From Cyanobacteria bacterium UBA2566 (GTDB lineage Bacteria > Cyanobacteriota > Cyanobacteriia > Cyanobacteriales > Desertifilaceae), in contig DDLS01000022.1 in assembly GCA_002340255.1 (NCBI GenBank), positions 1 through 56,534 of the forward strand: a stretch of 56,534 nucleotides of DNA. The letters run 5' to 3'. Position numbers and translations under genes: made by a program. This document shows, piece by piece, positions 44,121 to 51,950 of the stretch; position 1 is the stretch's first letter; the number at the start of each line of letters is the position of its first letter. The notes beneath the pieces are model-generated. The model did not search any database. It worked only from the letters and a program-made list of their open reading frames with translations, and had not been told where the DNA came from.

Positions 44121-45149
44121 ATGATGATTGACTTAAGAAGCGATACAGTAACTCAGCCCACCCCTCAAATGCGACAGGCGATCGCCAATGCCCAGGTGGG
44201 TGATGATGTATTGGGTGACGATCCAACAGTTCAAGCTCTAGAATCTTACGTGGCAGAGCTACTCGGTAAAGAGGCGGCTGTCTTTATGCCTTCGGGTACA
44301 ATGACTAACCAGGTGGCTCTGCGTGCCCATACAGAACCGGGTGATGAAGTCATTTTTGATGCCAACGCCCACCTCTATTATTACGAAGGAGGTGCCCCAG
44401 CCGCACTCTCAGGCGTGATGTGCCGTCTGATTGATGGCGATCGCGGTGTATTTACCGCCGACGCTCTCAAGGCAGTACTGCGTCCCGTTGACGATCATTT
44501 TCCCAGAACGAAACTGGTTTGCCTAGAAAATACTCACAATCGAGGGGGCGGACATATTTATCCTCTTGAAGATATTAAGGCGATCGCCCATGTATGCCAA
44601 GAGCAGGGATTGCAATTACATCTCGATGGGGCACGATTGTGGAATGCCTGCATTGCTACGGGCATTTCTGAAGGAGATTATGCTCGCTCATTTGATTCCG
44701 TCAGTGTCTGCTTTTCTAAAGGATTAGGCGCACCTGTGGGTTCAGCTCTGGTAGGTTCTAACGAATTTATTGCGCGATCTCGGCGGTTTCGCAAGATGTT
44801 TGGCGGAGCCATGCGTCAAGCAGGTATTCTCGCCGCTGGAGCATTGTATGCCCTCAAGCATCATCGAGAGCGATTACAAGACGATCACGACAATGCTCGC
44901 CTCCTCGCCGAGAGCCTACAAACCGTTCCGGGTATTGAGATTGATCCGGCAGCAATTCAAACCAATATCATACAATTCAAAACCCTATCGATTCCGGCTT
45001 CAATGCTCGTTGAAAAGCTCAGAGAGAAAGGTGTTTTGGTACTGGCTACTGGAACCTATTCCATTAGAGCTGTAACCAATTTAATGGTGAGCCGAGAACA
45101 AATTCAACAGGTTCCAGACATCGTTAAAGATGTTCTAGTGGCTGGCTAA
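44121..45149 (+). CDS. ltaE: Low-specificity L-threonine aldolase
   Basis: The PLP enzyme cleaves L-threonine or L-allo-threonine to glycine and acetaldehyde. The 342-residue protein shows DLRSDTVTQPTPQMRQA at the start, PSGTMTNQVALRAH, HLDGARLWNA (Asp contacting the PLP ring) and SVCFSKGLGAPVGS with the Schiff-base Lys near residue 199. Two adjacent Met codons make the exact start uncertain by one residue. A cupin gene follows 66 bp later. Glycine made here could feed MAA or general metabolism, but no link is proven. Confidence 0.93.
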   Translation: MMIDLRSDTVTQPTPQMRQAIANAQVGDDVLGDDPTVQALESYVAELLGKEAAVFMPSGTMTNQVALRAHTEPGDEVIFDANAHLYYYEGGAPAALSGVMCRLIDGDRGVFTADALKAVLRPVDDHFPRTKLVCLENTHNRGGGHIYPLEDIKAIAHVCQEQGLQLHLDGARLWNACIATGISEGDYARSFDSVSVCFSKGLGAPVGSALVGSNEFIARSRRFRKMFGGAMRQAGILAAGALYALKHHRERLQDDHDNARLLAESLQTVPGIEIDPAAIQTNIIQFKTLSIPASMLVEKLREKGVLVLATGTYSIRAVTNLMVSREQIQQVPDIVKDVLVAG

Positions 45150-45215
45150 TGGTTGGGTTTCCCATCACCTTCACACCCCTAAAATTTTAATGGAGAACAT
45201 CAAAGGAGTAGATTG

Positions 45216-45581
45216 ATGGATAGCACAGTAATTAATCTAACTGAGAAATTTGAGCAATTTTCAGATTATTGGAATCCTAAAATCGTAGGAGAACTCAATG
45301 GACAACAGGTGAAGCTGGTTAAGTTTCAGGGAGAGTTTGTCTGGCACCATCACGACAATGAAGATGAGCTGTTCTTTGTCGTCAAGGGACAGTTCACCAT
45401 GATGTTTCGCGATCGCCAGGTTGTTGTAAAACCAGGAGAATTTGTCATTGTTCCCAGAGGCGTTGAGCATAAGCCGGTTGCCGCAGCAGAAGTTCACGTT
45501 ATGCTCTTTGAGCCTGCTTCGACGGTGAATACGGGGAACGTTAAAAACGAAAGAACGGTAAACGCTCTAGGGCATGTCTAG
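45216..45581 (+). CDS. Single-domain cupin protein
   Basis: The start is the ATG at 45216, seven bases after AAAGGAG; the frame also has an in-phase TTG one codon earlier. The 121-residue protein has one cupin barrel. Metal-binding residues appear as WHHHDNEDELFFVVKGQ (two His and Glu) and a later PRGVEHKPV His. Small cupins of this type bind metals and sometimes sugars or nucleotide sugars; specific activity is unknown. It follows the threonine aldolase gene on the same strand by 66 bp. The downstream region decays into remnants. Confidence 0.85.
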   Translation: MDSTVINLTEKFEQFSDYWNPKIVGELNGQQVKLVKFQGEFVWHHHDNEDELFFVVKGQFTMMFRDRQVVVKPGEFVIVPRGVEHKPVAAAEVHVMLFEPASTVNTGNVKNERTVNALGHV

Positions 45582-45588
45582 CGATCGT

Positions 45589-45617
45589 GTAGGGACGGGT
45601 TTGAAACGCGCCCCTAT
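45589..45617. repeat. Degenerate GTAGGGGC palindrome, copy 3
   Basis: GTAGGGACGGGTTT at 45589-45602 pairs imperfectly with GAAACGCGCCCCTAT at 45603-45617. The outer bases match the copies at 28-92 and 36148-36212, but the flank does not. It lies just past the cupin stop and abuts the YhcG remnant. Confidence 0.5.
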
Positions 45618-46059
45618 TCAGCCAAGCACTCGTTTACGGGCATTGGTAATCGCTTGTTGGAGTTTGCTTTGCAATACCTCTTTAGGAGGAAGAAACGCTA
45701 GATATTCGGCCACATGAATCCCGCTTCGATCGAGTTCAAGCCGTTCGATTTGTTCCGGCTTTTTACTCGCACAGAGGATGATACCCAGGGGAGGATTTTC
45801 GTCAGGCTCTTGCTCATATTTAGCCAGCCAGCAAGTACAGTTCCATCTGTCCTTTGTATTCCGCTTTGAAGCTACCCAGTTTTAAGTCAATCGCAATCAG
45901 GCGTTTGAGTTTGCGGTTATAAAATAATAAGTCCAGGTAAAAGTCATCATTGTCAATGTCCAGTTTTTTCTGAGGAGCAACGAATGTAAAGCCCGCTCCG
46001 AGTTCAAGGAGAAATTGTTCTAACTCTCGCACGATAGAATCTTCGTAGAAGTATTTCAA
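45618..46059 (-). pseudogene. Broken YhcG/DUF1016 PDDEXK nuclease C-terminus
   Basis: The frame at 46059-45820 encodes EQFLLELGAGFTFVAPQKKL, then DFYLDLLFYNRKLKRLIAIDLK, the conserved nuclease core of YhcG-type proteins (D...DLK). It stops just after LYLLAG. In the next frame the family continues: KYEQEPDENPPLGIILCASK through VAEYLAFLPPKEVLQSKLQ to a TGA at 45618-45620. A small deletion within a GCTGGCTGGCT run near 45820-45828 therefore broke the gene. The N-terminal half of the family is missing. YhcG proteins often accompany restriction or mobile systems. It is a remnant and probably inactive. Confidence 0.8.
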
Positions 46060-46365
46060 TTACCTGCTCCAGAATTTAATGTCAAGGACAAACATACAGA
46101 GGCGATTCTATTCAGTTACAAAGAGCTAAAGGACATGGATAAAAGCGATCGCATTAGAGCATGTTATCAACACGCCTGTTTGCGCTATGTATGTCGCGAG
46201 CAAATGACCAATGAATCCTTACGGAAAAGATTTGTGATTGATGACAAAAACTATTCTACAGCTTCACGAATTATTGCGGATACGATTAACGAAGGATTCA
46301 TTAAACCTTACGACCCTGAAAACAAATCGAAGAAACACGCTAAGTACATCCCTTACTGGGCGTAG
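46060..46365 (+). pseudogene. Truncated RecG-like/AAA_4 protein C-terminus
   Basis: In-frame sequence from LPAPEF at 46060 through an ATG at 46135 encodes DKSDRIRACYQHACLRYV, REQMTNESLRKRF, and SRIIADTINEGFIKPYDPEN, ending KYIPYWA. This is the C-terminal winged-helix part of divergent AAA_4/RecG-like proteins often annotated as transcriptional regulators or ATP-dependent DNA helicases. The AlbA_2/AAA_4 N-terminal part is absent, so it is a 5'-truncated remnant. Its first family residue lies exactly where the opposite-strand YhcG remnant starts, so a deletion or inversion probably fused the two. Confidence 0.7.
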
Positions 46366-46816
46366 TTGTTTATCGTTTCTATTGTCTGCATAAATAATCC
46401 TTATGTGATCGTTATGTGACTGGCCAGCAAAATTTTCTAAATTAGGGACGTAATGAAATACCTGAAAGTCCTATCTGATATGAATTACAGCTCTCAAGAG
46501 CTTAAGTTGTCCTTATGTGATTTTAAGCGATCGCCGATATAAATAGCGATCGCACAGAACTTACTCATTCACTCTATCGGTATGGTGTGTTAGTGAAGCA
46601 CAGGACATCAATCTCCTATATATGGAGTCGTTGTGTAAGTCCTATCGCAGTTTCACTCATGTAGCAGCCTCCTTTTCGGTTTCTGGGGTATGGCGATCGC
46701 CTCCAGTCTCAAGTCTCTCTTAAAAATTGGGATTCAGGACACTTAATGATCTATATAATCTATAGATCGAGAACTAGCACCTAAGACAATAACCGATTAC
46801 CCAGGAGAACAAAAAT
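46366..46816. other. Intergenic region upstream of the thioredoxin-TPR gene
   Basis: This 451-bp gap follows the remnants. It contains two GCGATCGC sites around 46529-46555 and the inverted repeat listed at 46748-46768. No ORF with supporting signals and no RNA gene were found. It probably holds more decayed DNA plus the promoter of the next gene. Confidence 0.35.
46748..46768 (+). promoter_or_regulatory. Inverted repeat, possible operator
   Basis: GATCTATA (46748-46755) and TATAGATC (46761-46768) flank a TAATC spacer, 49 bp upstream of the thioredoxin-TPR start. Symmetry and position suit a dimeric repressor or activator site, or a TATA-rich promoter core. No regulator is assigned. Confidence 0.35.
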
Positions 46817-47635
46817 ATGGAACACGCTATGGTGATTAACACAGACAACTTTACCCCAGAAGTCTTAGAAGCTTCCTATCAACACCCCGTATTACTCGAT
46901 TTTTTTGCTACGTGGTGCGGTCCTTGTCAAATGATTAAGCCCATTTTGGAGAAGCTGGCTGTTGAATATGGGATTATTTTAGCCAAGGTTGATATCGATC
47001 AAAATCCAGAGTTAGCTAACCGCTACCACGTGGAAGGAGTCCCTGATATTCGCATGGTGCATCAGGGAGATGTGATTCCCGGTTTTGTCGGAGCCTTACC
47101 AGAGGTGCAAATCCGAGAAATGTTGTCTAAATTTAATCTGCAATCTTCCTTAGAACGAGATTTGGAAAGCATTAGAGGGTTAATCGCCCAAAAACAGTAT
47201 CCCCAAGTCAAATCCGTTTTAGATCGGCTGTTTGAGACTTATCCTCAAGATCCAAGAGTGGTGTTAGTAGCAGCTGAATTTCTCACTCATTTGGGTCAAT
47301 TGGAAGAGGCAGAAAAAATGCTGATGACTGTAGGTAAAGAGAATATAGAATTATTTTCCAAAGCCCAGTCGATGAAGGGATTATTATATTTCCAACGTCA
47401 AGTGAGTTTGTCAGTAGAAACAGAGTTAGATCGCGAATATGTAGACACTTGTCGTCGAGTGTTAGATCTCGATTATCAAGGAGCGCTCGAAGGCTTACTC
47501 TATTTTGTCGAGCAACACCGCTCCTATGAGCAGGATGCTGGCCGCAAGGGGATGTTAGCATTATTTGAGTATTTGGGAAACACTCATCCTTTGACTCAAG
47601 AGTATCGGAAAAAATTAGTTTCGTCTTTGTATTAA
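46817..47635 (+). CDS. cnoX: Thioredoxin-TPR chaperedoxin (YbbN/CnoX-like)
   Basis: The 272-residue protein joins an N-terminal thioredoxin domain (residues 5-110) with the CxxC site FFATWCGPCQ (about 33-42) to a C-terminal TPR-like helical domain (about 115-272). This matches YbbN/CnoX, which holds unfolded proteins and protects them from oxidation; many members, unlike E. coli YbbN, keep both Cys as here. The residue after the cis-Pro is Asp (GVPDIRM). AGGAGA lies 9 bases before the ATG. An inverted repeat upstream may regulate it. No operon partner is visible. Confidence 0.85.
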   Translation: MEHAMVINTDNFTPEVLEASYQHPVLLDFFATWCGPCQMIKPILEKLAVEYGIILAKVDIDQNPELANRYHVEGVPDIRMVHQGDVIPGFVGALPEVQIREMLSKFNLQSSLERDLESIRGLIAQKQYPQVKSVLDRLFETYPQDPRVVLVAAEFLTHLGQLEEAEKMLMTVGKENIELFSKAQSMKGLLYFQRQVSLSVETELDREYVDTCRRVLDLDYQGALEGLLYFVEQHRSYEQDAGRKGMLALFEYLGNTHPLTQEYRKKLVSSLY

Positions 47636-47807
47636 GAGAGAGAGAAAAGAGATTCAGTAGTGGACTGTCTCAGCTAGAATAGGGCATTAAGTAGAATTCA
47701 TGGTTTTCCAATTACCCATTACCATGCGAAGCGCTGTAATTCCCGGAACTTGAGGAAAGCGTGTTCAGTCATGGAGGTGATGCTGTTAAGTAAAGGATGA
47801 TGGGAAT

Positions 47808-48500
47808 ATGATCGGTTTTAGAGAGAAATCACTACACTCTCAAGTAGGCTTGGGTCTAAGTTTGGTCAGTTTATTAACGGTGAATTTGTCCGTGGGAGTG
47901 CTTCCTGTTATCGCCCAAACCAGTCCTCTGGTGAGCCAATTGTTCCCGGATGCCAATGATGTGGTGATTCCAGAGGGGGTTATTCTGCCGATGGTTTACG
48001 ATCGCGCAGAAACAGTAGTGATTGCTCCTGATGAAACATTTGAGTTAGTGTTGACGATTCCCGATAATATTACCTCCCGTCAAGGACAGTTGTTGATTCC
48101 CAAGGGATCTCAGGTGAGGGGAGCTTTACAACCAATCGCTGGCAATACGGTAGGGACTCGGTTTGTGGCTGAGGAGTTGATTTTGGTGAATGGTTCTCGT
48201 TTGCCGTTGGATGCGGTTTCACGACGGTTTACAGAAACCGAGCAAATTGGCAGATCGCGAGCTACTTCAGTTCTCCGAGGTGCGGCTATCGGTGCGGGTG
48301 CAGCAACTATTTTAGCCGGGATAACTGGCGATCGCGCGATCGCCACGGAAGAAATCTTAGGGGGTGCAGGTTTAGGAGCGCTAACTGGGGTGTTTTTGGG
48401 CGGTGGAAAAAGTGATGTGTTTGTGATCGATCCCAATACGGATCTCGATTTACGTTTGCGATCGGATTTGAGAATTTCTACTAGAACTGGGCGCTGGTAA
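47808..48500 (+). CDS. Exported protein with TrbI/VirB10-like barrel
   Basis: The 230-residue protein has a signal peptide (hydrophobic residues about 12-34, ending VIAQT). The mature part has LLIPKGSQVRGALQP, ELILVNGSRLPLDAVS and two Gly/Ala-rich hydrophobic segments (about 155-175 and 188-200) that may contact a membrane. The barrel-like pattern recalls TrbI/VirB10 domains found in cyanobacterial proteins of unknown function. No secretion or conjugation genes accompany it. The start ATG follows GGATGATGGGAAT. Function unknown. Confidence 0.6.
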   Translation: MIGFREKSLHSQVGLGLSLVSLLTVNLSVGVLPVIAQTSPLVSQLFPDANDVVIPEGVILPMVYDRAETVVIAPDETFELVLTIPDNITSRQGQLLIPKGSQVRGALQPIAGNTVGTRFVAEELILVNGSRLPLDAVSRRFTETEQIGRSRATSVLRGAAIGAGAATILAGITGDRAIATEEILGGAGLGALTGVFLGGGKSDVFVIDPNTDLDLRLRSDLRISTRTGRW

Positions 48501-48547
48501 TAGGGAATTGGCGATCGGAGTTTACCAAAAAGATGGGTCTAGAGCAA

Positions 48548-48569
48548 CGCCCTTCCAGGGCGGCTTTTT
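48548..48569 (+). terminator. Hairpin and T-run before tnpB
   Basis: CGCCCT (48548-48553), TCC loop, AGGGCG (48557-48562), then GCTTTTTCC. This has the form of a Rho-independent terminator for the upstream exported protein gene. It could equally be the left-end hairpin of the IS605-type element that follows, since tnpB starts 35 bp later. Confidence 0.55.
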
Positions 48570-48596
48570 CCTGACTCCTTGTGTTATAATAATATC

Positions 48597-49742
48597 ATGA
48601 AAACCCTAAAGTTTAAGCTATACAAACATAAACGAAATAGATACCTGAAGCGACAGATAAATGCTGCTGGGGTCATCTATAATCATTGCATAGCACTTCA
48701 CAAACGGTACTACCGCTTGTGGGGCAAATACTTAAACTGTGCCCAATTGCAAAAGCATATTGCTAAGTTAAGAAAGCGTAATTCTTTTTGGCAGCTAGTG
48801 GGTTCTCAGGCTGTTCAAGATATTTGCCAGCGCATAGATAAAGCTTATAATCTATTCTTCAAACATCAGGGTTCGGCTTCGCTCACCAACCACAGAAAAG
48901 GTTTTAGACCGCCGGGTTTTAAGAAGATTAAAAAATATAAGTCCTTCACCCTAAAACAAGCGGGCTATAAATTCCTAGGTGGCAACCGGGTAAAGATAGG
49001 CTCTAAAGTCTATCAGTTTTGGAAAAGCCGGGAAATAGAAGGCAAGATTAAGACTCTAACGGTAAAGCGGACACCATTAGGTGAACTGTTTATAGCTGTT
49101 GTGGTGGATAGCTCAGAAAAACCAATCGCTCCCCAGTCTGGTAAAACAGCAGGGTTTGATTTTGGCTTAAAAGATTTCCTCACTTGCTCAGAAGGATTCA
49201 AGATTAAATCTCCTTTATTCCTGAAGCAGTCGATCAAAGATGTTCGGGAAGCGTCCAGAGCTTTATCGAGCAAGAAAAAAGGATCTAGAAATTGGCACAA
49301 GGCAAGACTTAATCTGGCTCGCCAACATGAAGCCATTGTTAATCGTAGACGGGATTGGCAGTGGAAGTTAGCCCATGAGTTAACCAATCGGTTTGATGTT
49401 TTGTACTTTGAAACTCTAAACCTGAAAGGAATGCAGCGACTTTGGGGTAGAAAGATTAGTGATGTAGCCTTGGCTGAATTTCTTTCTATTCTTGAATGGG
49501 TAGCTGCCAAGAAATCTAAGCGTGTAGTTTATATTGATCGATGGTTTCCCAGTTCTAAGACTTGTTCTGAATGTGGCCATGTACTCAATGAACTGAAGTT
49601 AAAAGAGCGTCAATGGTCTTGTCCTTCATGTTCAACTAAGCATGATAGAGACTTAAATGCGGCTAGAAACATTAAATCAGTTGGGGCATCAACTGATTCG
49701 TTAGGCGATGTCAGACAGTCCCAGACTGCTATTGCTGTTTGA
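48597..49742 (+). CDS. tnpB: TnpB RNA-guided nuclease (IS605 family)
   Basis: The true start is the ATG at 48597 (MKTLKFKLY; six codons after the frame opens), giving 381 residues. A TATAAT lies at 48585-48590. The RuvC-like catalytic residues appear intact: Asp188 in GFDFGLKDF, Glu272 in LYFETLNLK and Asp352 in HDRDLNAARNI. A zinc ribbon with CSECG and CPSC lies near the C-terminus. TnpB proteins are RNA-guided DNA nucleases that help IS elements persist and are related to Cas12. All active-site residues and the full length suggest it could be functional. Confidence 0.93.
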   Translation: MKTLKFKLYKHKRNRYLKRQINAAGVIYNHCIALHKRYYRLWGKYLNCAQLQKHIAKLRKRNSFWQLVGSQAVQDICQRIDKAYNLFFKHQGSASLTNHRKGFRPPGFKKIKKYKSFTLKQAGYKFLGGNRVKIGSKVYQFWKSREIEGKIKTLTVKRTPLGELFIAVVVDSSEKPIAPQSGKTAGFDFGLKDFLTCSEGFKIKSPLFLKQSIKDVREASRALSSKKKGSRNWHKARLNLARQHEAIVNRRRDWQWKLAHELTNRFDVLYFETLNLKGMQRLWGRKISDVALAEFLSILEWVAAKKSKRVVYIDRWFPSSKTCSECGHVLNELKLKERQWSCPSCSTKHDRDLNAARNIKSVGASTDSLGDVRQSQTAIAV

Positions 49743-49790
49743 CCGGAGAATCCCCGTACCTTCAGGTCGGGGAGTATGTCAAAATCATTC
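49640..49790 (+). ncRNA. Predicted omega-RNA (reRNA) of tnpB
   Basis: In IS605-type elements the guide RNA overlaps the 3' end of tnpB and runs through the right end. Here the hairpin at 49752-49772 is the expected 3' structural element; the guide would begin just past about 49785 at the element border. The 5' boundary is a guess. No expression evidence is available. Confidence 0.4.
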
Positions 49791-49816
49791 TCAGATGCTG
49801 TTAATGGATATTGATT

Positions 49817-51121
49817 GTGAATTCATCTAGCGATCGCCATCTTGGTCTTTTTTCTCTGGCTGCTCTACTGATTTCCGCTCATTATGGTTTGGGTTTTGTC
49901 CTGGGAACGGCGGAAAAAGCCCTCACTTTGGGAGCAGCAGGGAGTTTATATCCCTTATGTATTGCCCTGGGAACCTTCGCACTGTTAGGCTTGGCTCAGT
50001 TCTATTGGCAACAAGTCGATCAGATTTGGACTGTTTTAGGCGATCGCTACGGTTCTTTCGTCAAAACCTTGATTGCTCTGATGTCTTGGTTATCCTTAAT
50101 TGGCATCGATGCCGTCCAAATTATTGCCGGTGCATTTATTCTCAAAGTTTTATCCCTGCCCATCTTGCCCAGTATGGTAGGTTTAGCGCTTATTTTTCTC
50201 TTAATTTCCTTACTTCCTATCGAGAAAGCTGGAGTCATTTTTAAAGCCCTATTAGTCTTCAATATTGGCTCGTTAATTTATGCTTTGTTGACCTTGCACG
50301 GATTACCCGAATATGCATCAATTCCCAGTCAATTTATTCCCTCCTTAACTCAAGTCGGTTGGGGAGAAGTGGTAGGCGTTTCTCTCTCCACAGTCAGCTT
50401 GGTGATGATTGATATGAAATATCAACAGTATATTGTGCAAGCTAAAACAATTCCCATGTTATATGGAGGGAGTTTATTAGCCGCCTTGGGATTTATGGTT
50501 TTGGCTTTTTTACCTACAGCCTTAGTTTTAGCCGCCCAAAGAAGTGACCTTTTACCGATACATGTCACTGGAAAAGAAGTGATTCCCTATATTTTAGTGA
50601 CCATAGGCGGTGGCAAAGATCATCTTTTAGGCTTTTTATTCCTTCTCTCTTTAGTCGTTCCAGCGTTAGGAATCGGAAGTAGTATTCTGCGGATTCAAAC
50701 CAAAACTATTTTAGATTTAGGTTGGTTTCCAGTTTCTCCCCTGAGTCGGTGGCTAATTGCCTTCTTCAATGCCAGTTTGGCGTTAACCATTGCTCTAAAA
50801 GGGGGCGAAATTGTCACATTAATTGCGTCGTTTTATGCGGCATATGTTTCGGCAATTTGGATTCCGTTCATTGCTTACTTATTAACCCATTTTCAAGTTT
50901 ATTCCTTCTCGAAACTGTCCGTACAATTATGTTTGGGAATTGGCAGCTTATCAGCGATGGTGATATTGATAATTACCCTATTTTTCCCCCAGATAGCCTT
51001 ATGGGATAGTGCCGAGCTGACGATTTTAGTCATGGGTGCAGGCTTTGCGATTTTAGGGTTATTCTTCGGGGAAGCGATCGCCCTCTGGATTCCAGCTCCA
51101 GAAGTGGAAGAGGAAGTTTAA
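49817..51121 (+). CDS. Sodium:solute symporter-like transporter
   Basis: The frame opens with a TTG at 49811, but MNSSSDRHLG-like starts favour the GTG at 49817 (434 residues). There are about 11-12 transmembrane helices. ISAHYGLGFVLGTAEKAL near the N-terminus and the overall LeuT-like layout suit the sodium:solute symporter family. The substrate is not predictable. The gene begins shortly after the TnpB element ends and is followed 87 bp later by the rhomboid-like gene. The first helix region is Gly/Ala-rich, as in substrate-binding TM1. Confidence 0.65.
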   Translation: MNSSSDRHLGLFSLAALLISAHYGLGFVLGTAEKALTLGAAGSLYPLCIALGTFALLGLAQFYWQQVDQIWTVLGDRYGSFVKTLIALMSWLSLIGIDAVQIIAGAFILKVLSLPILPSMVGLALIFLLISLLPIEKAGVIFKALLVFNIGSLIYALLTLHGLPEYASIPSQFIPSLTQVGWGEVVGVSLSTVSLVMIDMKYQQYIVQAKTIPMLYGGSLLAALGFMVLAFLPTALVLAAQRSDLLPIHVTGKEVIPYILVTIGGGKDHLLGFLFLLSLVVPALGIGSSILRIQTKTILDLGWFPVSPLSRWLIAFFNASLALTIALKGGEIVTLIASFYAAYVSAIWIPFIAYLLTHFQVYSFSKLSVQLCLGIGSLSAMVILIITLFFPQIALWDSAELTILVMGAGFAILGLFFGEAIALWIPAPEVEEEV

Positions 51122-51173
51122 CCTTATCCCTGACCATAGCGTGAATTGCTATATATGCAACTACCTATTGCCT

Positions 51174-51201
51174 AATTCCCTATTCCCCATCCCCCATTCC
51201 C
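51174..51201. repeat. Heptamer array in rhomboid leader
   Basis: Four 7-mers, AATTCCC, TATTCCC, CATCCCC and CATTCCC, end eight bases before the ATG of the rhomboid-like gene. The array thus occupies the ribosome-binding region of that gene, and no Shine-Dalgarno sequence is present. Confidence 0.7.
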
Positions 51202-51208
51202 TACTGTC

Positions 51209-51913
51209 ATGATTCCCATCCGCGATACTCAACCCATTACCAGAACTCCAGTCATCTGTTATGGGTTAATCAGCTTGACTATAATGGTATTTTTTGCCGA
51301 AATTCATTTAGATTTTACCGGAGAATTATCTGATTGGGTGGGCTATTGGGGCATGATTCCAGGAGAAATTACTCGATTGTGGCAACAGGCAATCAGCAGC
51401 GATAATCCGGCAGTATGGGTTGCATTTCTCTGGCGATGTTTCGCCATTTTACCGGCGCTATTTCTGCATTACAGCTATGCCCAAATTCTGGGAAATTTAA
51501 TCTTTTTATACGTGTTTGGAAAACGGCTTGAAAGCCAACTGGGGCGCTTACCTTTTCTGGGGTTTTATCTGATTGGCGGTATCGTAGCAGGTGTAATCCG
51601 TATTTTCCTCGATCCGGAAGTTGCTTTACCGATCGTTGGTGCCAATGGCGCGATCGCCGCGCTCCTAGGCGCGTATGTCATCGGGTTTCCCAAGGCTAAA
51701 ATTGAAACTCTACTTCCCTTGCTGATTATCTTTATCCCAATTCAACTCCCAGCCGCTTTTTATCTATTTTGGTGGTTTGTGCAGCAATTTTCCTACGCTA
51801 TCGGCTCCTTGAATCTCCACGCTAATCCGCTTACACCTGGGTATGTTCTGCAACAAATACTGGCTATGGGGTGGGGAATGGCGATCGCCTCTTTACACCG
51901 CAAAGCGCTGTAA
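51209..51913 (+). CDS. Rhomboid-fold protein lacking catalytic residues
   Basis: The 234-residue protein has about six transmembrane helices with rhomboid motifs: HYSYAQILGNLIFLYVFGKRLE, LGRLPFLGFYLIGG, and GANGAIAALLGAYVIGFP. Active rhomboid proteases have GASG with the nucleophile Ser in the last motif; here the codon is AAT (Asn). The AHxxG His of TM6 is absent (GYVLQQILAMGWGM), and the second His of the N-terminal H-x-x-x-H is Gln. It should therefore be a pseudoprotease, as iRhoms and derlins are, perhaps binding membrane proteins. The leader has a heptamer array. No partner is evident. Confidence 0.8.
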   Translation: MIPIRDTQPITRTPVICYGLISLTIMVFFAEIHLDFTGELSDWVGYWGMIPGEITRLWQQAISSDNPAVWVAFLWRCFAILPALFLHYSYAQILGNLIFLYVFGKRLESQLGRLPFLGFYLIGGIVAGVIRIFLDPEVALPIVGANGAIAALLGAYVIGFPKAKIETLLPLLIIFIPIQLPAAFYLFWWFVQQFSYAIGSLNLHANPLTPGYVLQQILAMGWGMAIASLHRKAL

Positions 51914-51950
51914 AGGGTAAACGATCCATTCCCTATTAGCGACTCCCTAT

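Larger units (their letters stand above)
48549..49790 (+). mobile_element. IS200/IS605-type element with tnpB only
   Basis: The unit contains a full tnpB and, after its stop, a right-end hairpin at 49752-49772 (CCCCG-T-ACCT, TC, AGGT-CGGGG), followed by GAGTATGTCAAAATC. No tnpA transposase is present, so movement would need one in trans. The left edge is uncertain and is placed at the first hairpin. A likely omega-RNA covers the end of tnpB through the right-end hairpin with the guide in the flanking sequence past about 49785. Confidence 0.55.
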
